Positions 23,378-30,802 of a stretch of DNA of 32,879 nucleotides are shown in pieces. A program made the position numbers and the translations under genes. The DNA comes from Bacteroidales bacterium (GTDB lineage Bacteria; Bacteroidota; Bacteroidia; Bacteroidales; P3), in contig JAFWOP010000038.1 in assembly GCA_017545365.1 (NCBI GenBank), positions 1-32,879 on the forward strand, read 5' to 3'. Below the pieces are notes generated by a model, which saw only the letters and a list, made by a program, of their open reading frames with translations, was not told the origin of the DNA and ran no database searches. The first letter of the stretch is position 1, and each line of letters starts with the position of its first letter.

Positions 23378-24160
23378 ATGAAAAAAACAAGTACTAATAT
23401 GAAGACTATCTCGAAGGTTTTTGCCACTTTGGCAGTTGTGTTATGCTTCGCCTCATGCGAGAAAAACAATATACCCGAAGAGTCGGGCCATGAGCGCGAA
23501 ATATTTTATTCCGTATCTGAAATATCCGTCATGCCCAGTTTTTCGGGCACCACTACTCACCTTGCCACCGAGGCCGAATGGGATGCGCTGCTCGACCGTT
23601 TCTGCGACATGACGAGCAGCGGCGAGCAGGTGACATTCTGTAACACCCACCCGTCAGACGGTAACAAGGCCAAGGCAACAGGCTCGAATACTCCCAATAC
23701 CATCTCCACCACAAATCGCAACGAGCTGAAGGCCTGGATGAAGGAAATGGAAAAAGCGGGCAAGACGGTCAACGTCACCTATAATAATGGCACATGGAAC
23801 GGTAGAGCCTACGCATGCTTCAACCCGCAGACAGAAACAGTCGAGGACACGACCTGCACAGGCTCGTTTGTCTTTACAAGCATTCCCGTCATGGGCGAAC
23901 CCGTATCGGGAATGGTGTGGGCATTGCGGACAAGCACCGGCGACACCCTTATCCTCACCATCCAGGGGATGATGCTGCTGAACGAAAACGACGACCTCGC
24001 GGCACTGCTTGACGGATATGAAGTGACGCTTAGTGGCACACTCAGCTCCCATACAGATATTAATGGTACCGTATTTTTCACCATAGAACTCAATACAATT
24101 GATGGTAATATAATAATAGAGGGCGATGCGCAATTTGAAAAAAAATCACACCTCATGTAG
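23378..24160 (+). CDS. Hypothetical lipoprotein in the ECF operon
   Basis: A 260-residue lipoprotein not recognised. The signal peptide (MKTISKVFATLAVVLCFASCEKN) begins at the ATG at 23399; the ATG at 23378, two bases after the previous stop, would add seven residues. The lipobox is FASC. The mature protein is acidic, with probable strands (YSVSEISVMPSFSG, TVNVTYNNGTWNGRAYACF, GSFVFTSIPVMGEPVSG, DTLILTIQGMMLL) and looks like a beta-rich envelope protein. It has a C-terminal beta segment (GTVFFTIELNTIDGNIIIEG). The second ECF-type promoter starts inside its last codons (24155), so transcription of the next gene can start independently of the operon. Confidence 0.75.
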   Translation: MKKTSTNMKTISKVFATLAVVLCFASCEKNNIPEESGHEREIFYSVSEISVMPSFSGTTTHLATEAEWDALLDRFCDMTSSGEQVTFCNTHPSDGNKAKATGSNTPNTISTTNRNELKAWMKEMEKAGKTVNVTYNNGTWNGRAYACFNPQTETVEDTTCTGSFVFTSIPVMGEPVSGMVWALRTSTGDTLILTIQGMMLLNENDDLAALLDGYEVTLSGTLSSHTDINGTVFFTIELNTIDGNIIIEGDAQFEKKSHLM

Positions 24161-24188
24161 TTTTTTGTCCTCGAATTACGTTCTTATA
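24155..24188 (+). promoter_or_regulatory. Putative ECF-sigma-dependent promoter, second copy
   Basis: ATGTAGTTTTTT (from 24155) and TTACGTTCTTATA (24176-24188) repeat both blocks of 22103-22136 with the same 20-bp offset, while the spacer between them differs. It precedes the lipoprotein gene at 24254 with a leader of about 60 bases. Confidence 0.7.
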
Positions 24189-24253
24189 TGCGGAAAAAGT
24201 TTTGAAACAATTTAATCAACAAAAATCAGTAATAATCAAAAACATTTAAACAA

Positions 24254-24841
24254 ATGAAGAAAAACATCTTTTTCGTCGCTGTCGCAGCATTCGTACTTTG
24301 CATGGTCTCTTGTAAGAAAGAAGAAATCGCCCCTATCAATCCTAACATCAATGGTGGCGAAGTGAACACCAACGCCCGTGTGAAGAGTACCTCCGACCTT
24401 CACAACACCGACTGGACTTGCAGCATGACTTTCAACCAGATTCTTTTCATACTCGGTGTTGACACCACTTGCATTCCTGAGCTCGATAGCGAGACCTATG
24501 ACCTCGGTCTGAACTTCGACGGCACCCTCGCCCACTTCTCTTTCCCCGAGAATATCGAAGCCTATGGTTTGAACGCAGACGAAACCGCAATGACTCAAAT
24601 ATTCGGCCTCGATTACCAGTACTCCTATGATGGCACCACTCACACTGGTTACTTCATCGGCACCACCGAGGATGAGAATGGCAACGATGTTCCTACTCGG
24701 CTTCAGTTTGTCTACAACGACACCACCGATGTCATCACTTTCAATTTGGAACTGTACTACGTGTACTACGCTTGCGAGACTCCTGATGATGCCGACACCA
24801 ACACCATCACCTTCCCCCTCAACTTCTTCCGCAACGAATAA
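24254..24841 (+). CDS. Hypothetical lipoprotein, predicted ECF target
   Basis: A 195-residue lipoprotein not recognised. The signal peptide MKKNIFFVAVAAFVLCMVSC ends in a MVSC lipobox with C20. The mature part starts with a linker rich in Asn, Glu and Lys, then a region with Trp and Cys (TDWTCSMTFNQILFILGVDTTC), and repeated strand patterns (YDLGLNFDGTLAHFSF, YQYSYDGTTHTGYFIG, RLQFVYNDTTDVITFNLELYY), suggesting a lipocalin-like or other beta-barrel fold. It has its own copy of the sigma-linked promoter motif and a strong terminator, so it is a separate transcript under the same predicted control. Its codon use resembles that of well-expressed genes (many GAC, AAC, CAC, ACC codons). Confidence 0.8.
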   Translation: MKKNIFFVAVAAFVLCMVSCKKEEIAPINPNINGGEVNTNARVKSTSDLHNTDWTCSMTFNQILFILGVDTTCIPELDSETYDLGLNFDGTLAHFSFPENIEAYGLNADETAMTQIFGLDYQYSYDGTTHTGYFIGTTEDENGNDVPTRLQFVYNDTTDVITFNLELYYVYYACETPDDADTNTITFPLNFFRNE

Positions 24842-24862
24842 ATCGTATCGAACCATAAAAAA

Positions 24863-24886
24863 GCCCGCATTCGTGCGGGCTTTTTT
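24863..24886. terminator. Intrinsic terminator with TTCG tetraloop
   Basis: GCCCGCA (24863-24869), loop TTCG, TGCGGGC (24874-24880), then TTTTTT. An A-run before the stem makes it able to work on both strands. Confidence 0.93.
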
Positions 24887-25274
24887 CATTTCCCCATCTG
24901 CACGGTCTTCCCCATTTTGACGCTATATCCCGTGTTTCTTGTCCTGACATCGTTGAGTTTATAGAATCCACTAATGTTTGAAGCCGATATTGCTTACTTC
25001 AATCACACACCATGCCTTCGTCGTGTCTTCGCTTCCGAAGGCGGAGGAAGGATGAAGTCAGACACTGAGCATAGTCCCACTACCATTAAACAACCCGACT
25101 AAAGACTAGGGAAGAGGGAGTAAGAGCATATGGCTAAAGTCGGCTCGGTATGCTTGAGAATACATGCCTGATTTCACTTGTCAAACTTTAGTTCATAACA
25201 TGGTATTTCGCAATGCTTTAATTGCTATATGATCCGTTAGCACCTCTCTTTTCGCTGAACAAAGAAACAATTTT
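24887..25274. other. Intergenic stretch of unknown content
   Basis: No gene was recognised in this stretch of about 390 bases between the terminator and the next promoter. On the minus strand a 32-codon open segment (about 24887-24985) ends with a stop just before the bidirectional terminator and reads SGFYKLNDVRTRNTGYSVKM before its last residues. It could be the 3' end of a decayed gene, since upstream frames are broken by stops. Around 25021-25060 there are short inverted repeats (CGCTTCCGAAGGCG). A structured RNA cannot be excluded. Confidence 0.45.
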
Positions 25275-25305
25275 TTTGGTGGGGACACAATAAAAAATAC
25301 TTTTC
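25275..25305 (+). promoter_or_regulatory. Promoter of the DUF1573 gene
   Basis: -33 TTTG (25275-25278), 19-bp spacer, -7 TACTTTTC (25298-25305), one mismatch from TAnnTTTG. The predicted leader is about 100 bases. Confidence 0.65.
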
Positions 25306-25326
25306 TTTGTTATTGAGAACGATTAT

Positions 25327-25354
25327 GCATCCGCCCCTTATGCGGGGTGCATGC
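25327..25354 (+). promoter_or_regulatory. Leader hairpin of the DUF1573 gene
   Basis: GCATCCGCCCC pairs with GGGGTGCATGC across a 6-base loop, giving about ten pairs with one mismatch and one G-T pair. It lies in the predicted 5' leader and has no T-tract after it, so it is more likely a leader structure than a terminator. Confidence 0.5.
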
Positions 25355-25409
25355 AAGAAAACAAGATAATACGATACAAAATAGAAACATATTTAAAAGC
25401 TTTTTTATT

Positions 25410-25823
25410 ATGAAGAAACTGTTTTTATTATGCGCCTTCGCCTTTTTGACGATGGGTGCGGTGAATGCACAGGAAAAGAAAGCAGACGAGGCCGACAACC
25501 AGCATGGCCCAAAGATTGTTTTTGCTGAAAGAGAACACAATTACGGTACCATCCAAAAGGGAGGCGACGGCAATTGCGCTTTCACTTTCACCAACACTGG
25601 CGACGAACCCCTGATTCTCTCCAGCGTGCGTGCCAGCTGTGGCTGCACGACCCCCAAGTGGACCCAGAAGCCCATCATGCCTGGCAAGACCGGCGAAGTG
25701 GGTGTGCGTTACAACACCAACAACCCTGGCGGCTTCACTAAGACAGTCACCATCACCTCCAACGCTGTCAACGAACCCCGCGTGGTTGTGAAAATTAAGG
25801 GCAATGTGGTGAACCCCAATTAA
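25410..25823 (+). CDS. DUF1573 family secreted protein
   Basis: The protein has 137 residues from the ATG at 25410, which begins a signal peptide (MKKLFLLCAFAFLTMGAVNAQ). An in-frame ATG at 25347 lies within the leader hairpin and is rejected. The mature domain shows the DUF1573 pattern: FAEREHNYGTIQKGG, FTFTNTGDEPLILSSVRASCGCTTP, PIMPGKTGEVGVRYNTN and KTVTITSNAVNEPRVVVKIKGNV. This is an immunoglobulin-like (ASH/PapD-type) domain common in Bacteroidota, with a CGC motif after the second strand. It is exported, probably to the periplasm; its function is unknown. The next gene follows after an array of inverted heptamers. Confidence 0.88.
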   Translation: MKKLFLLCAFAFLTMGAVNAQEKKADEADNQHGPKIVFAEREHNYGTIQKGGDGNCAFTFTNTGDEPLILSSVRASCGCTTPKWTQKPIMPGKTGEVGVRYNTNNPGGFTKTVTITSNAVNEPRVVVKIKGNVVNPN

Positions 25824-25922
25824 ATTGAGAACTGAGAATTAAGAATTGAGAATTGGCTGACACAAACAGGCAGTTCTCAATTCTCATTCTTCGAATCTCA
25901 ATTCATAAATCTCAATTCTCAA
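25824..25922 (+). repeat. Inverted heptamer array before the aminotransferase gene
   Basis: Left arm: four heptamers in exact 7-base register (TTGAGAA, CTGAGAA, TTAAGAA, TTGAGAA; 25825-25852). Right arm: seven heptamers in register (25874-25922), most being TTCTCAA, ATCTCAA or close variants. The arms are complementary and can pair in several registers. It starts right after the DUF1573 stop and ends 15 bases before the next ATG. Confidence 0.85.
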
Positions 25923-25937
25923 ATCGCAATTTAAATT

Positions 25938-27152
25938 ATGCCAAGTATTTCAAAGAAGGGTACCGAACTGCCGCAGTCGGCTATCCGTAAACTTGTTCCT
26001 TTTGCCGATGCTGCCAAGGAACGCGGAATCCATGTATACCACCTTAATATCGGACAGCCCGACATCGAGACTCCCAAGGGGGCCTTGAAGGCTTTGGCTG
26101 AGACTGCCCGCGAGCTTCCCGCAAGCCACGGTGTGCTGGAATACAGCCATTCGGCTGGCATACCCACCTACCGACGCGCTCTGTGTAACTACTATCACCG
26201 CCACGGTATCGATGTCACCCCCAACCAGATTATTGTCACTACTGGTGGCAGCGAGGCTCTTCAGATGGCCTTCACCGTCTGCCTCAACCCCGGCGACGAA
26301 ATCATCATCCCTGAGCCTTATTACACCAACTACAACACCTTTGCCAAACTATGCGATGCCAAGATTGTCACCATTCCCAGTGACATCAAGACTGGTTTCG
26401 CGCTGCCTCCCATCGAGGACTTTGAGAAGGCTATCACCCCGCGCACCCGCGCCATCATGATTTGCAATCCCAACAACCCCACCGGTTACCTCTATACCCA
26501 TGAGGAACTGCTGAAAGTGGCTGGTTTGGTGAAGAAATACGACCTCTACCTTTTTGCTGACGAGGTGTACCGCGAGTTCTGCTATGATGGTCACAAGCAT
26601 TTCAGCGTCATGCAGCTCGAAGGTTTGGAGCGCAACACAATCCTGTTCGACTCTGTGTCAAAACGCTACAGTGCCTGTGGCGCCCGTGTAGGCTGCATGG
26701 TGACCCGCAACAGCGAGGTCTACGCCATTGCCATGCGCCTGGCACAGGCCCGTCTCTCGCCCCCCAGTTTCGGTCAGATTTTTGCTGAGGCTGCCGTCGA
26801 CACTCCCCAGGAGTATTTCGACAAGGTACAGGCCGAGTATGTGGCTCGCCGCAACGTGGTGGTCGAGGGTATCAATAAGATTCCCGGCTGCTTCTGCCCT
26901 ATGCCTAAGGGTGCGTTCTATACAGTCATCGACCTGCCGATTGACGACAGCGACAAGTTCTGTCAGTGGCTGCTCACCGACTTCTCCTACGAGGGTGCCA
27001 CGGTGATGCTCGCCCCCGCCACCGGTTTCTATGTCGACCCAGAGCGTGGCCGTCATCAGGCTCGTATCACCTACTGTATCTGCATCGAGGACCTCAAGAA
27101 GGCCATGAAATGCCTCGAAGAGGCTCTGAAGGTCTACCCCGGAAGAATCTAG
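25938..27152 (+). CDS. Class I/II pyridoxal-phosphate aminotransferase (AspC-like)
   Basis: The 404-residue protein is a fold-type I aminotransferase. Visible features: HLNIGQPDIETP near the N-terminus, GVLEYSHSAGIPTYRRALCNYY, TTGGSEALQMAF (cofactor phosphate contact), CNPNNPTGYLYTHEEL, LFADEVYREF (Asp for the pyridine nitrogen), SVSKRYSACGARVG with K242 as the likely Schiff-base lysine, and QARITYC with the substrate-carboxylate arginine. Length and motifs fit an aspartate or broad-specificity aminotransferase; the exact amino donor cannot be told from sequence. It follows the heptamer array with no promoter visible, so it may share the DUF1573 transcript or be governed by that stem. A strong terminator follows it. 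Confidence 0.93.
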   Translation: MPSISKKGTELPQSAIRKLVPFADAAKERGIHVYHLNIGQPDIETPKGALKALAETARELPASHGVLEYSHSAGIPTYRRALCNYYHRHGIDVTPNQIIVTTGGSEALQMAFTVCLNPGDEIIIPEPYYTNYNTFAKLCDAKIVTIPSDIKTGFALPPIEDFEKAITPRTRAIMICNPNNPTGYLYTHEELLKVAGLVKKYDLYLFADEVYREFCYDGHKHFSVMQLEGLERNTILFDSVSKRYSACGARVGCMVTRNSEVYAIAMRLAQARLSPPSFGQIFAEAAVDTPQEYFDKVQAEYVARRNVVVEGINKIPGCFCPMPKGAFYTVIDLPIDDSDKFCQWLLTDFSYEGATVMLAPATGFYVDPERGRHQARITYCICIEDLKKAMKCLEEALKVYPGRI

Positions 27153-27163
27153 ATATAACATAC

Positions 27164-27233
27164 GGTAAAAACTAAAAGGTAAAAACTAAAAAGTTGTCAC
27201 CATACCTTTTAGTTTTTACCTTTTAGCTTTTTT
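27164..27233 (+). terminator. Terminator built from tandem 14-mers
   Basis: GGTAAAAACTAAAA occurs twice in tandem (27164-27191). Its complement follows at 27205-27226. A perfect 20-bp stem (27172-27191 with 27207-27226), a 15-base loop and six T residues (27228-27233) make a strong terminator-like structure after the aminotransferase gene. Confidence 0.85.
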
Positions 27234-27276
27234 GCTCTGGTATAAAGTATGACTGTTCTTTGCCAAGTAATTTCAA

Positions 27277-27417
27277 GGCCGCGTCTCTTCGAGACGTTGA
27301 ATAGTAGGGTGTTTTTCGGCCCCACACTGCGAAACCTAACGGTTTATCATATGGGACTATTGGAATTCAGCCTTTCCGAGGCTGTTGGAAAAGCGGTCTA
27401 TTACCAAAACTAGAGCC
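27277..27417 (+). repeat. Dispersed structured repeat, copy 3
   Basis: A diverged copy of the repeat at 1-140. Hairpins: 27282-27296 (CGTCTC, TTC, GAGACG), 27320-27355 (outer CCCAC/ATGGG with inner AAACC/GGTTT) and 27368-27384 (CAGCCTT, TCC, GAGGCTG). The tail ends CTAGAGCC. Stem bases differ from copy 1 as pairs: C-G to T-A in the first hairpin, A-T to C-G in the third. It ends 17 bases before the next start codon. Confidence 0.88.
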
Positions 27418-27434
27418 TTATTATTTTTGACCCG

Positions 27435-28688
27435 ATGAGAGAGATTCTGATAACAATGGGAAAAGGGACGGCCCTGCTGGTCGCGTTGGTGGCGGCCTAT
27501 CTGCTGCTGGGCGTGGCGGCATGGCTGGTGCCCGATGCGCCGGTGCGTCGGCATGTGGAGCAGACCATCGCCTACGGCGACATGGGTGAGGACTATCCCA
27601 GGGCAATTGTCCGCGAACGTCTCTACGAAGGAGACCCCTATACGATGGATAACTTCACCGACGCCCTGATACTGAACCAAGCGGTGAGCCTACGCAGCGA
27701 GGGGTTGAAGGGCATACTACTGCTGCCCCGACACGACGAGGGCATGGTCCAGAGCGAAAGTCTGCGCCATCTGTTGGCAGGGGCCGAAGGGGGATGGACT
27801 TCCCATTATGCTCGTTATTGGCATGGTACCACCTTCGTGGCGCGTCTGCTGCTGGCCCTCACTTCTTATTCGGGCATCCGCTACATGTTCTACCTTTTCT
27901 CATCGCTGTTGCTGCTGTGGTGCTTGATGAGGCTGTGGCGTACAGTGGGCAAGCCCCAAGCACTGATACTGGCTTTCTCATTGCTGGCGGTGAATGTGTT
28001 TGTCATGCAGTTCTCGTTGCAGTTCGTGCCTGTGCTGCTGCTGGCTGTGGGCGGCATCTTGTGGCTCTCCTATCATCCGACCTGGGATTGTGGGTTGATG
28101 ATGCTGGCTATAGGCTCGCTGACATCGTTTCTGGATCTCATCACAGTGCCTACCATCACCCTTGGTCTGCCGTTGGTGGTGTGGGTGGCCATGCATCATG
28201 AGGAGCGTGTGGGGAAACAACTTTGGACGCTCATTCGGCTGGGGCTGTGCTGGATGGCAGGCTATGCGCTCACTTGGCTTGCCAAATGGGGCATCGCCAC
28301 CTTGTTCACCAGCGAGAACATCTTTGCCAACGCCTATGCGCAGAGCATATATTGGTCGGAAGGCGGCAGGTCGTTTATCAGCCAAGCCCTTACTGACAAT
28401 CTGGCCATGCTGCATTGGCGGTGGATATTAGCGGCCTTTTTGGCCTTGCTGCTGGCTGCGGTGTGGCACCCCCGTCCACAGGGGTGGAAAGAGGCATTGT
28501 GCTACCTCCTGCTGGCGTTGATTCCCTTTGGCTATTATGTGGTCATGGCCCATCCGGCAGTGAATCATGCATGGTTCAACTATCGTGCGTTGGTGGTGGC
28601 TGTGGCTGCGCTGCTGATGGCCGTCGCCGCCATGGTGGACTGGCAGAAAACCTGCGGTGTCTTCAAGAAGTTATCAAAATCAAAGTGA
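27435..28688 (+). CDS. Polytopic membrane protein of unknown function
   Basis: A 417-residue integral membrane protein. There is an N-terminal span (about 9-32), a periplasmic loop of about 100 residues (PDAPVRRHVEQTIAYGDMGEDYPRA, DNFTDALILNQAVS, HYARYWHGTTFVARLLLAL), then about eight to nine further spans and a short basic tail (FKKLSKSK). A large first outer loop followed by many spans resembles GT-C type lipid-linked sugar transferases, and a GT2 glycosyltransferase is encoded nearby on the other strand. I cannot see a decisive motif, so this is only a suggestion. The start is 17 bases after repeat copy 3; the Gre-like gene follows after one base. Confidence 0.75.
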   Translation: MREILITMGKGTALLVALVAAYLLLGVAAWLVPDAPVRRHVEQTIAYGDMGEDYPRAIVRERLYEGDPYTMDNFTDALILNQAVSLRSEGLKGILLLPRHDEGMVQSESLRHLLAGAEGGWTSHYARYWHGTTFVARLLLALTSYSGIRYMFYLFSSLLLLWCLMRLWRTVGKPQALILAFSLLAVNVFVMQFSLQFVPVLLLAVGGILWLSYHPTWDCGLMMLAIGSLTSFLDLITVPTITLGLPLVVWVAMHHEERVGKQLWTLIRLGLCWMAGYALTWLAKWGIATLFTSENIFANAYAQSIYWSEGGRSFISQALTDNLAMLHWRWILAAFLALLLAAVWHPRPQGWKEALCYLLLALIPFGYYVVMAHPAVNHAWFNYRALVVAVAALLMAVAAMVDWQKTCGVFKKLSKSK

Positions 28689-28689
28689 T

Positions 28690-29142
28690 ATGGATAGGGC
28701 GGAACGACGAACCCAAGTAATACAGGCCTGCATCGCGCAGCAGGAGCATATCGCCGCTGTGGCCAAGCAGGAGATGGACTCGGCACAGCAGCAGAGCAAC
28801 GACTATGGTGCCAATGTAGACCGCTACGACAGCTACCGCACCAAGATGATGCGCAGCCGCGACATGTATGCCCGCCAGTACAGCAATGCCCAGACGGGTG
28901 TGCGCTATCTGCAGGATTTGCAGAGGCTACAACCGTTTGACACCGTGGAACACGGTGCCTGTGTCGTCACCGACCGCCAGCGGTTCTTCCTTTCCATTGG
29001 TGCCGGAAAGTTCATGGTGGGTAGCGAGGTGTGGTTCGCCATCAGTGCCCAAACCCCTGTCTATATGGCTCTCAAAGGGTGTGAGGTGGGGGACACCATT
29101 GTCTTCAATGGTCAGAAGCAGACCGTGCTGGAGCTCTTCTAG
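28690..29142 (+). CDS. Gre-like (GreA/GreB C-terminal domain) protein
   Basis: The protein has 150 residues from the ATG at 28690, which follows the previous stop by one base; an in-frame ATG at 28657 lies inside the upstream gene. The N-terminal half is a long polar coiled coil (about 1-85: QACIAQQEHIAAVAKQEMDSAQQQ, YGANVDRYDSYRTKMMRS). The C-terminal half is a Gre-type FKBP-like domain (VEHGACVVTDRQRFFLSIGAGKF, then ALKGCEVGDTIVFNGQKQTVLELF). Homologues in Bacteroidota are often mislabelled 3-oxoacyl-ACP synthase. The acidic tip residues of GreA (paired Asp/Glu in the coiled-coil turn) are not obvious, so transcript cleavage activity is uncertain. Its stop codon overlaps that of the convergent glycosyltransferase gene. 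Confidence 0.8.
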   Translation: MDRAERRTQVIQACIAQQEHIAAVAKQEMDSAQQQSNDYGANVDRYDSYRTKMMRSRDMYARQYSNAQTGVRYLQDLQRLQPFDTVEHGACVVTDRQRFFLSIGAGKFMVGSEVWFAISAQTPVYMALKGCEVGDTIVFNGQKQTVLELF

Positions 29143-30089
29143 CGTTTTTTAGAAAAGGGGTTGCCAGAGGAGATGTCGTATTGTGCTGCCGCCAGCAACA
29201 TTTGGAAGCCAAGGATAAAGGGTAGCACAGCCACCATGATGGTGCCTGTTGGGGCGGGTAGGCCGATGCTGGCATAGTGTGCCCATTCACAGATGCCGAA
29301 TATCAGGCCAAAAAGGAAACAGGGAAGCCCTGCCAGCAGGTAGAGCGAGCAGATATTGAAGTCGAAAACAAAGTAGCTCAGGTGCAGTCGCCGCAGCCAT
29401 GCCGCAATCAGCTTGGGCGGGAATGAGAAAAGGGTCTTCCCGATGCTGAGGTTCGACTTCTCCGCACCATAAATGGCGGGCATCGGCACCTCGCTGATGC
29501 GTGCACCGGTGTAATGCATCTCAATCAGCATCGAGCTTTCAAAGAAAAAACGGTCGGCGACGCGGGCTAATACCATCTGCTGCAGGGTGGAGGTGCGGAT
29601 GGCGAAGAATCCGTTGACAGGGTCGCTGATGTCCCAATAGCCCGAGGAGGCCTTCACCATGAAGCCTATGCCCATGTTGCCCATGCGGCGGATGGCGGGC
29701 ATGTGTTGCAGCATTTGGCGGTCGAAGAGGCGGTTGCCCTTGGCAAAATCGGCATCGGCCAGGGCTTCCACCAGCGGTGCAATATAGGTGGGGTCCATCT
29801 GTCCGTCGCCGTCGAGCTTCACCACCACGTCGGCACCAGCCTCCATCGCCTTCCGAAAGGCACTCTTCATGGCGCCTCCCACACCGCAGTTCTTGTCATG
29901 ATGCAGCGGGATGATGCGCGGGTCGGAGCTGGCAAGGGAATCCACCAGTGCGGGTGTCGCGTCGGGCGAGCCGTCGTCCACCAGCAGTATGGTGTCGATA
30001 AAGTCGGGTATTCCAGCAACCACCTGCTCCAGGTGCTGTGCCACCTTGTAGCAGGGAATGGCCACTGCGATATTGAAATTGTCGTACAT
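29139..30089 (-). CDS. Family 2 glycosyltransferase with C-terminal membrane spans
   Basis: The 316-residue protein has a GT-A domain (about 1-230) with AVAIPCYKVAQHL, ILLVDDGSPDAT (D38, D39), GVGGAMKSAFRKAMEAGADVVVKLDGDGQMDP (the DxD-like metal site) and SDPVNGFFAIR. Two to three hydrophobic C-terminal segments follow (YLLAGLPCFLFGLIFGI, GTIMVAVLPFILGFQMLLAAAQ). This matches polyprenyl-phosphate sugar transferases of the DPM1/GtrB type, which load a sugar on a lipid carrier at the inner membrane; donor and product are unknown. It lies 9 bases downstream of the esterase gene on the same strand, so the two are probably co-transcribed. Confidence 0.9.
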   Translation of the reverse strand: MYDNFNIAVAIPCYKVAQHLEQVVAGIPDFIDTILLVDDGSPDATPALVDSLASSDPRIIPLHHDKNCGVGGAMKSAFRKAMEAGADVVVKLDGDGQMDPTYIAPLVEALADADFAKGNRLFDRQMLQHMPAIRRMGNMGIGFMVKASSGYWDISDPVNGFFAIRTSTLQQMVLARVADRFFFESSMLIEMHYTGARISEVPMPAIYGAEKSNLSIGKTLFSFPPKLIAAWLRRLHLSYFVFDFNICSLYLLAGLPCFLFGLIFGICEWAHYASIGLPAPTGTIMVAVLPFILGFQMLLAAAQYDISSGNPFSKKR

Positions 30090-30098
30090 GCTGGTTGG

Positions 30099-30671
30099 TT
30101 AAAGGGTTTCTTGGTTCAATGTGTTGGTGATCTCCTCTTTCAGCTCGCCCCAGCGGAGGAAGCGGTGGCCGCTGTGGTCCTTCCACACCACGCTGCCGTA
30201 GTTGGGGAACAGCGTCAGCAGCGGACGGTGGTCGCCCAGCAGTTCATCGTCGGTGCTGAGGGCGAAATGGAGCTGTGCTGTGCGGGGCTTCAGCTGTTGG
30301 AATACTTTATGGTCGAAGTCACGGTATTCCATCGTCCGTTGCTCTAGCAGGTCGGCAGCTGCGTTGTCGGTCCCCAGACGTTGCAGTGTGGCAAGGATGT
30401 CGCGCACCGGGTTGACGCACCACACCGCACGTTCAAAGAAAGAGGTGCAGCAAAGTGCAAAGTAGCCGCCGAGGCTGCTGCCCACGATGAGGTCGGGCTT
30501 CTTGTTGGTGATTATGGCGCGCAGTTGGGCAAACACGTCGTAGGGTGAAAGACTGTCGTAGTCGAATGTGGGGGCTACCAGCGGGGTGTCGGGGAACATG
30601 GCATGCAGCTCTTTGGCCTTGAAAGCCTCTCCCGTGGAACCGTAGCCGTGTATGTACATCAGGGTTTTCAT
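30099..30671 (-). CDS. YqiA/YcfP-like alpha/beta-fold esterase
   Basis: The protein has 190 residues from the ATG at 30671 (MKTLMYIHGYGSTG). The open frame continues upstream to 31022, but that extension runs through repeat copy 4 and has no protein character, so it is rejected. Alpha/beta-hydrolase features: MYIHGYGST near the N-terminus (oxyanion region), LIVGSSLGGYFAL with the nucleophile serine in GSSLGG, LHFALSTDDELLGDH (acid residue) and HSGHRF (catalytic histidine). Size and motifs match the YqiA/YcfP group of small esterases. The natural substrate is unknown. It is upstream of the GT2 gene in the same direction. Confidence 0.85.
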   Translation of the reverse strand: MKTLMYIHGYGSTGEAFKAKELHAMFPDTPLVAPTFDYDSLSPYDVFAQLRAIITNKKPDLIVGSSLGGYFALCCTSFFERAVWCVNPVRDILATLQRLGTDNAAADLLEQRTMEYRDFDHKVFQQLKPRTAQLHFALSTDDELLGDHRPLLTLFPNYGSVVWKDHSGHRFLRWGELKEEITNTLNQETL

Positions 30672-30740
30672 CAAAGCACATAACGCTGCTTTCTTAAATT
30701 TATTGCCCCCTGCAATAAAAGAGCTTGCAATGCGTTTTTG

Positions 30741-30764
30741 AATGTGTGAATGTGTGAATGTGTT
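30741..30764. repeat. Tandem 8-mer, three units
   Basis: AATGTGTG, AATGTGTG, AATGTGTT in exact register. Confidence 0.8.
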
Positions 30765-30802
30765 AGTCCTTGGCGCCTTTGGAAAGTAAATAGTAAAAAC
30801 TA

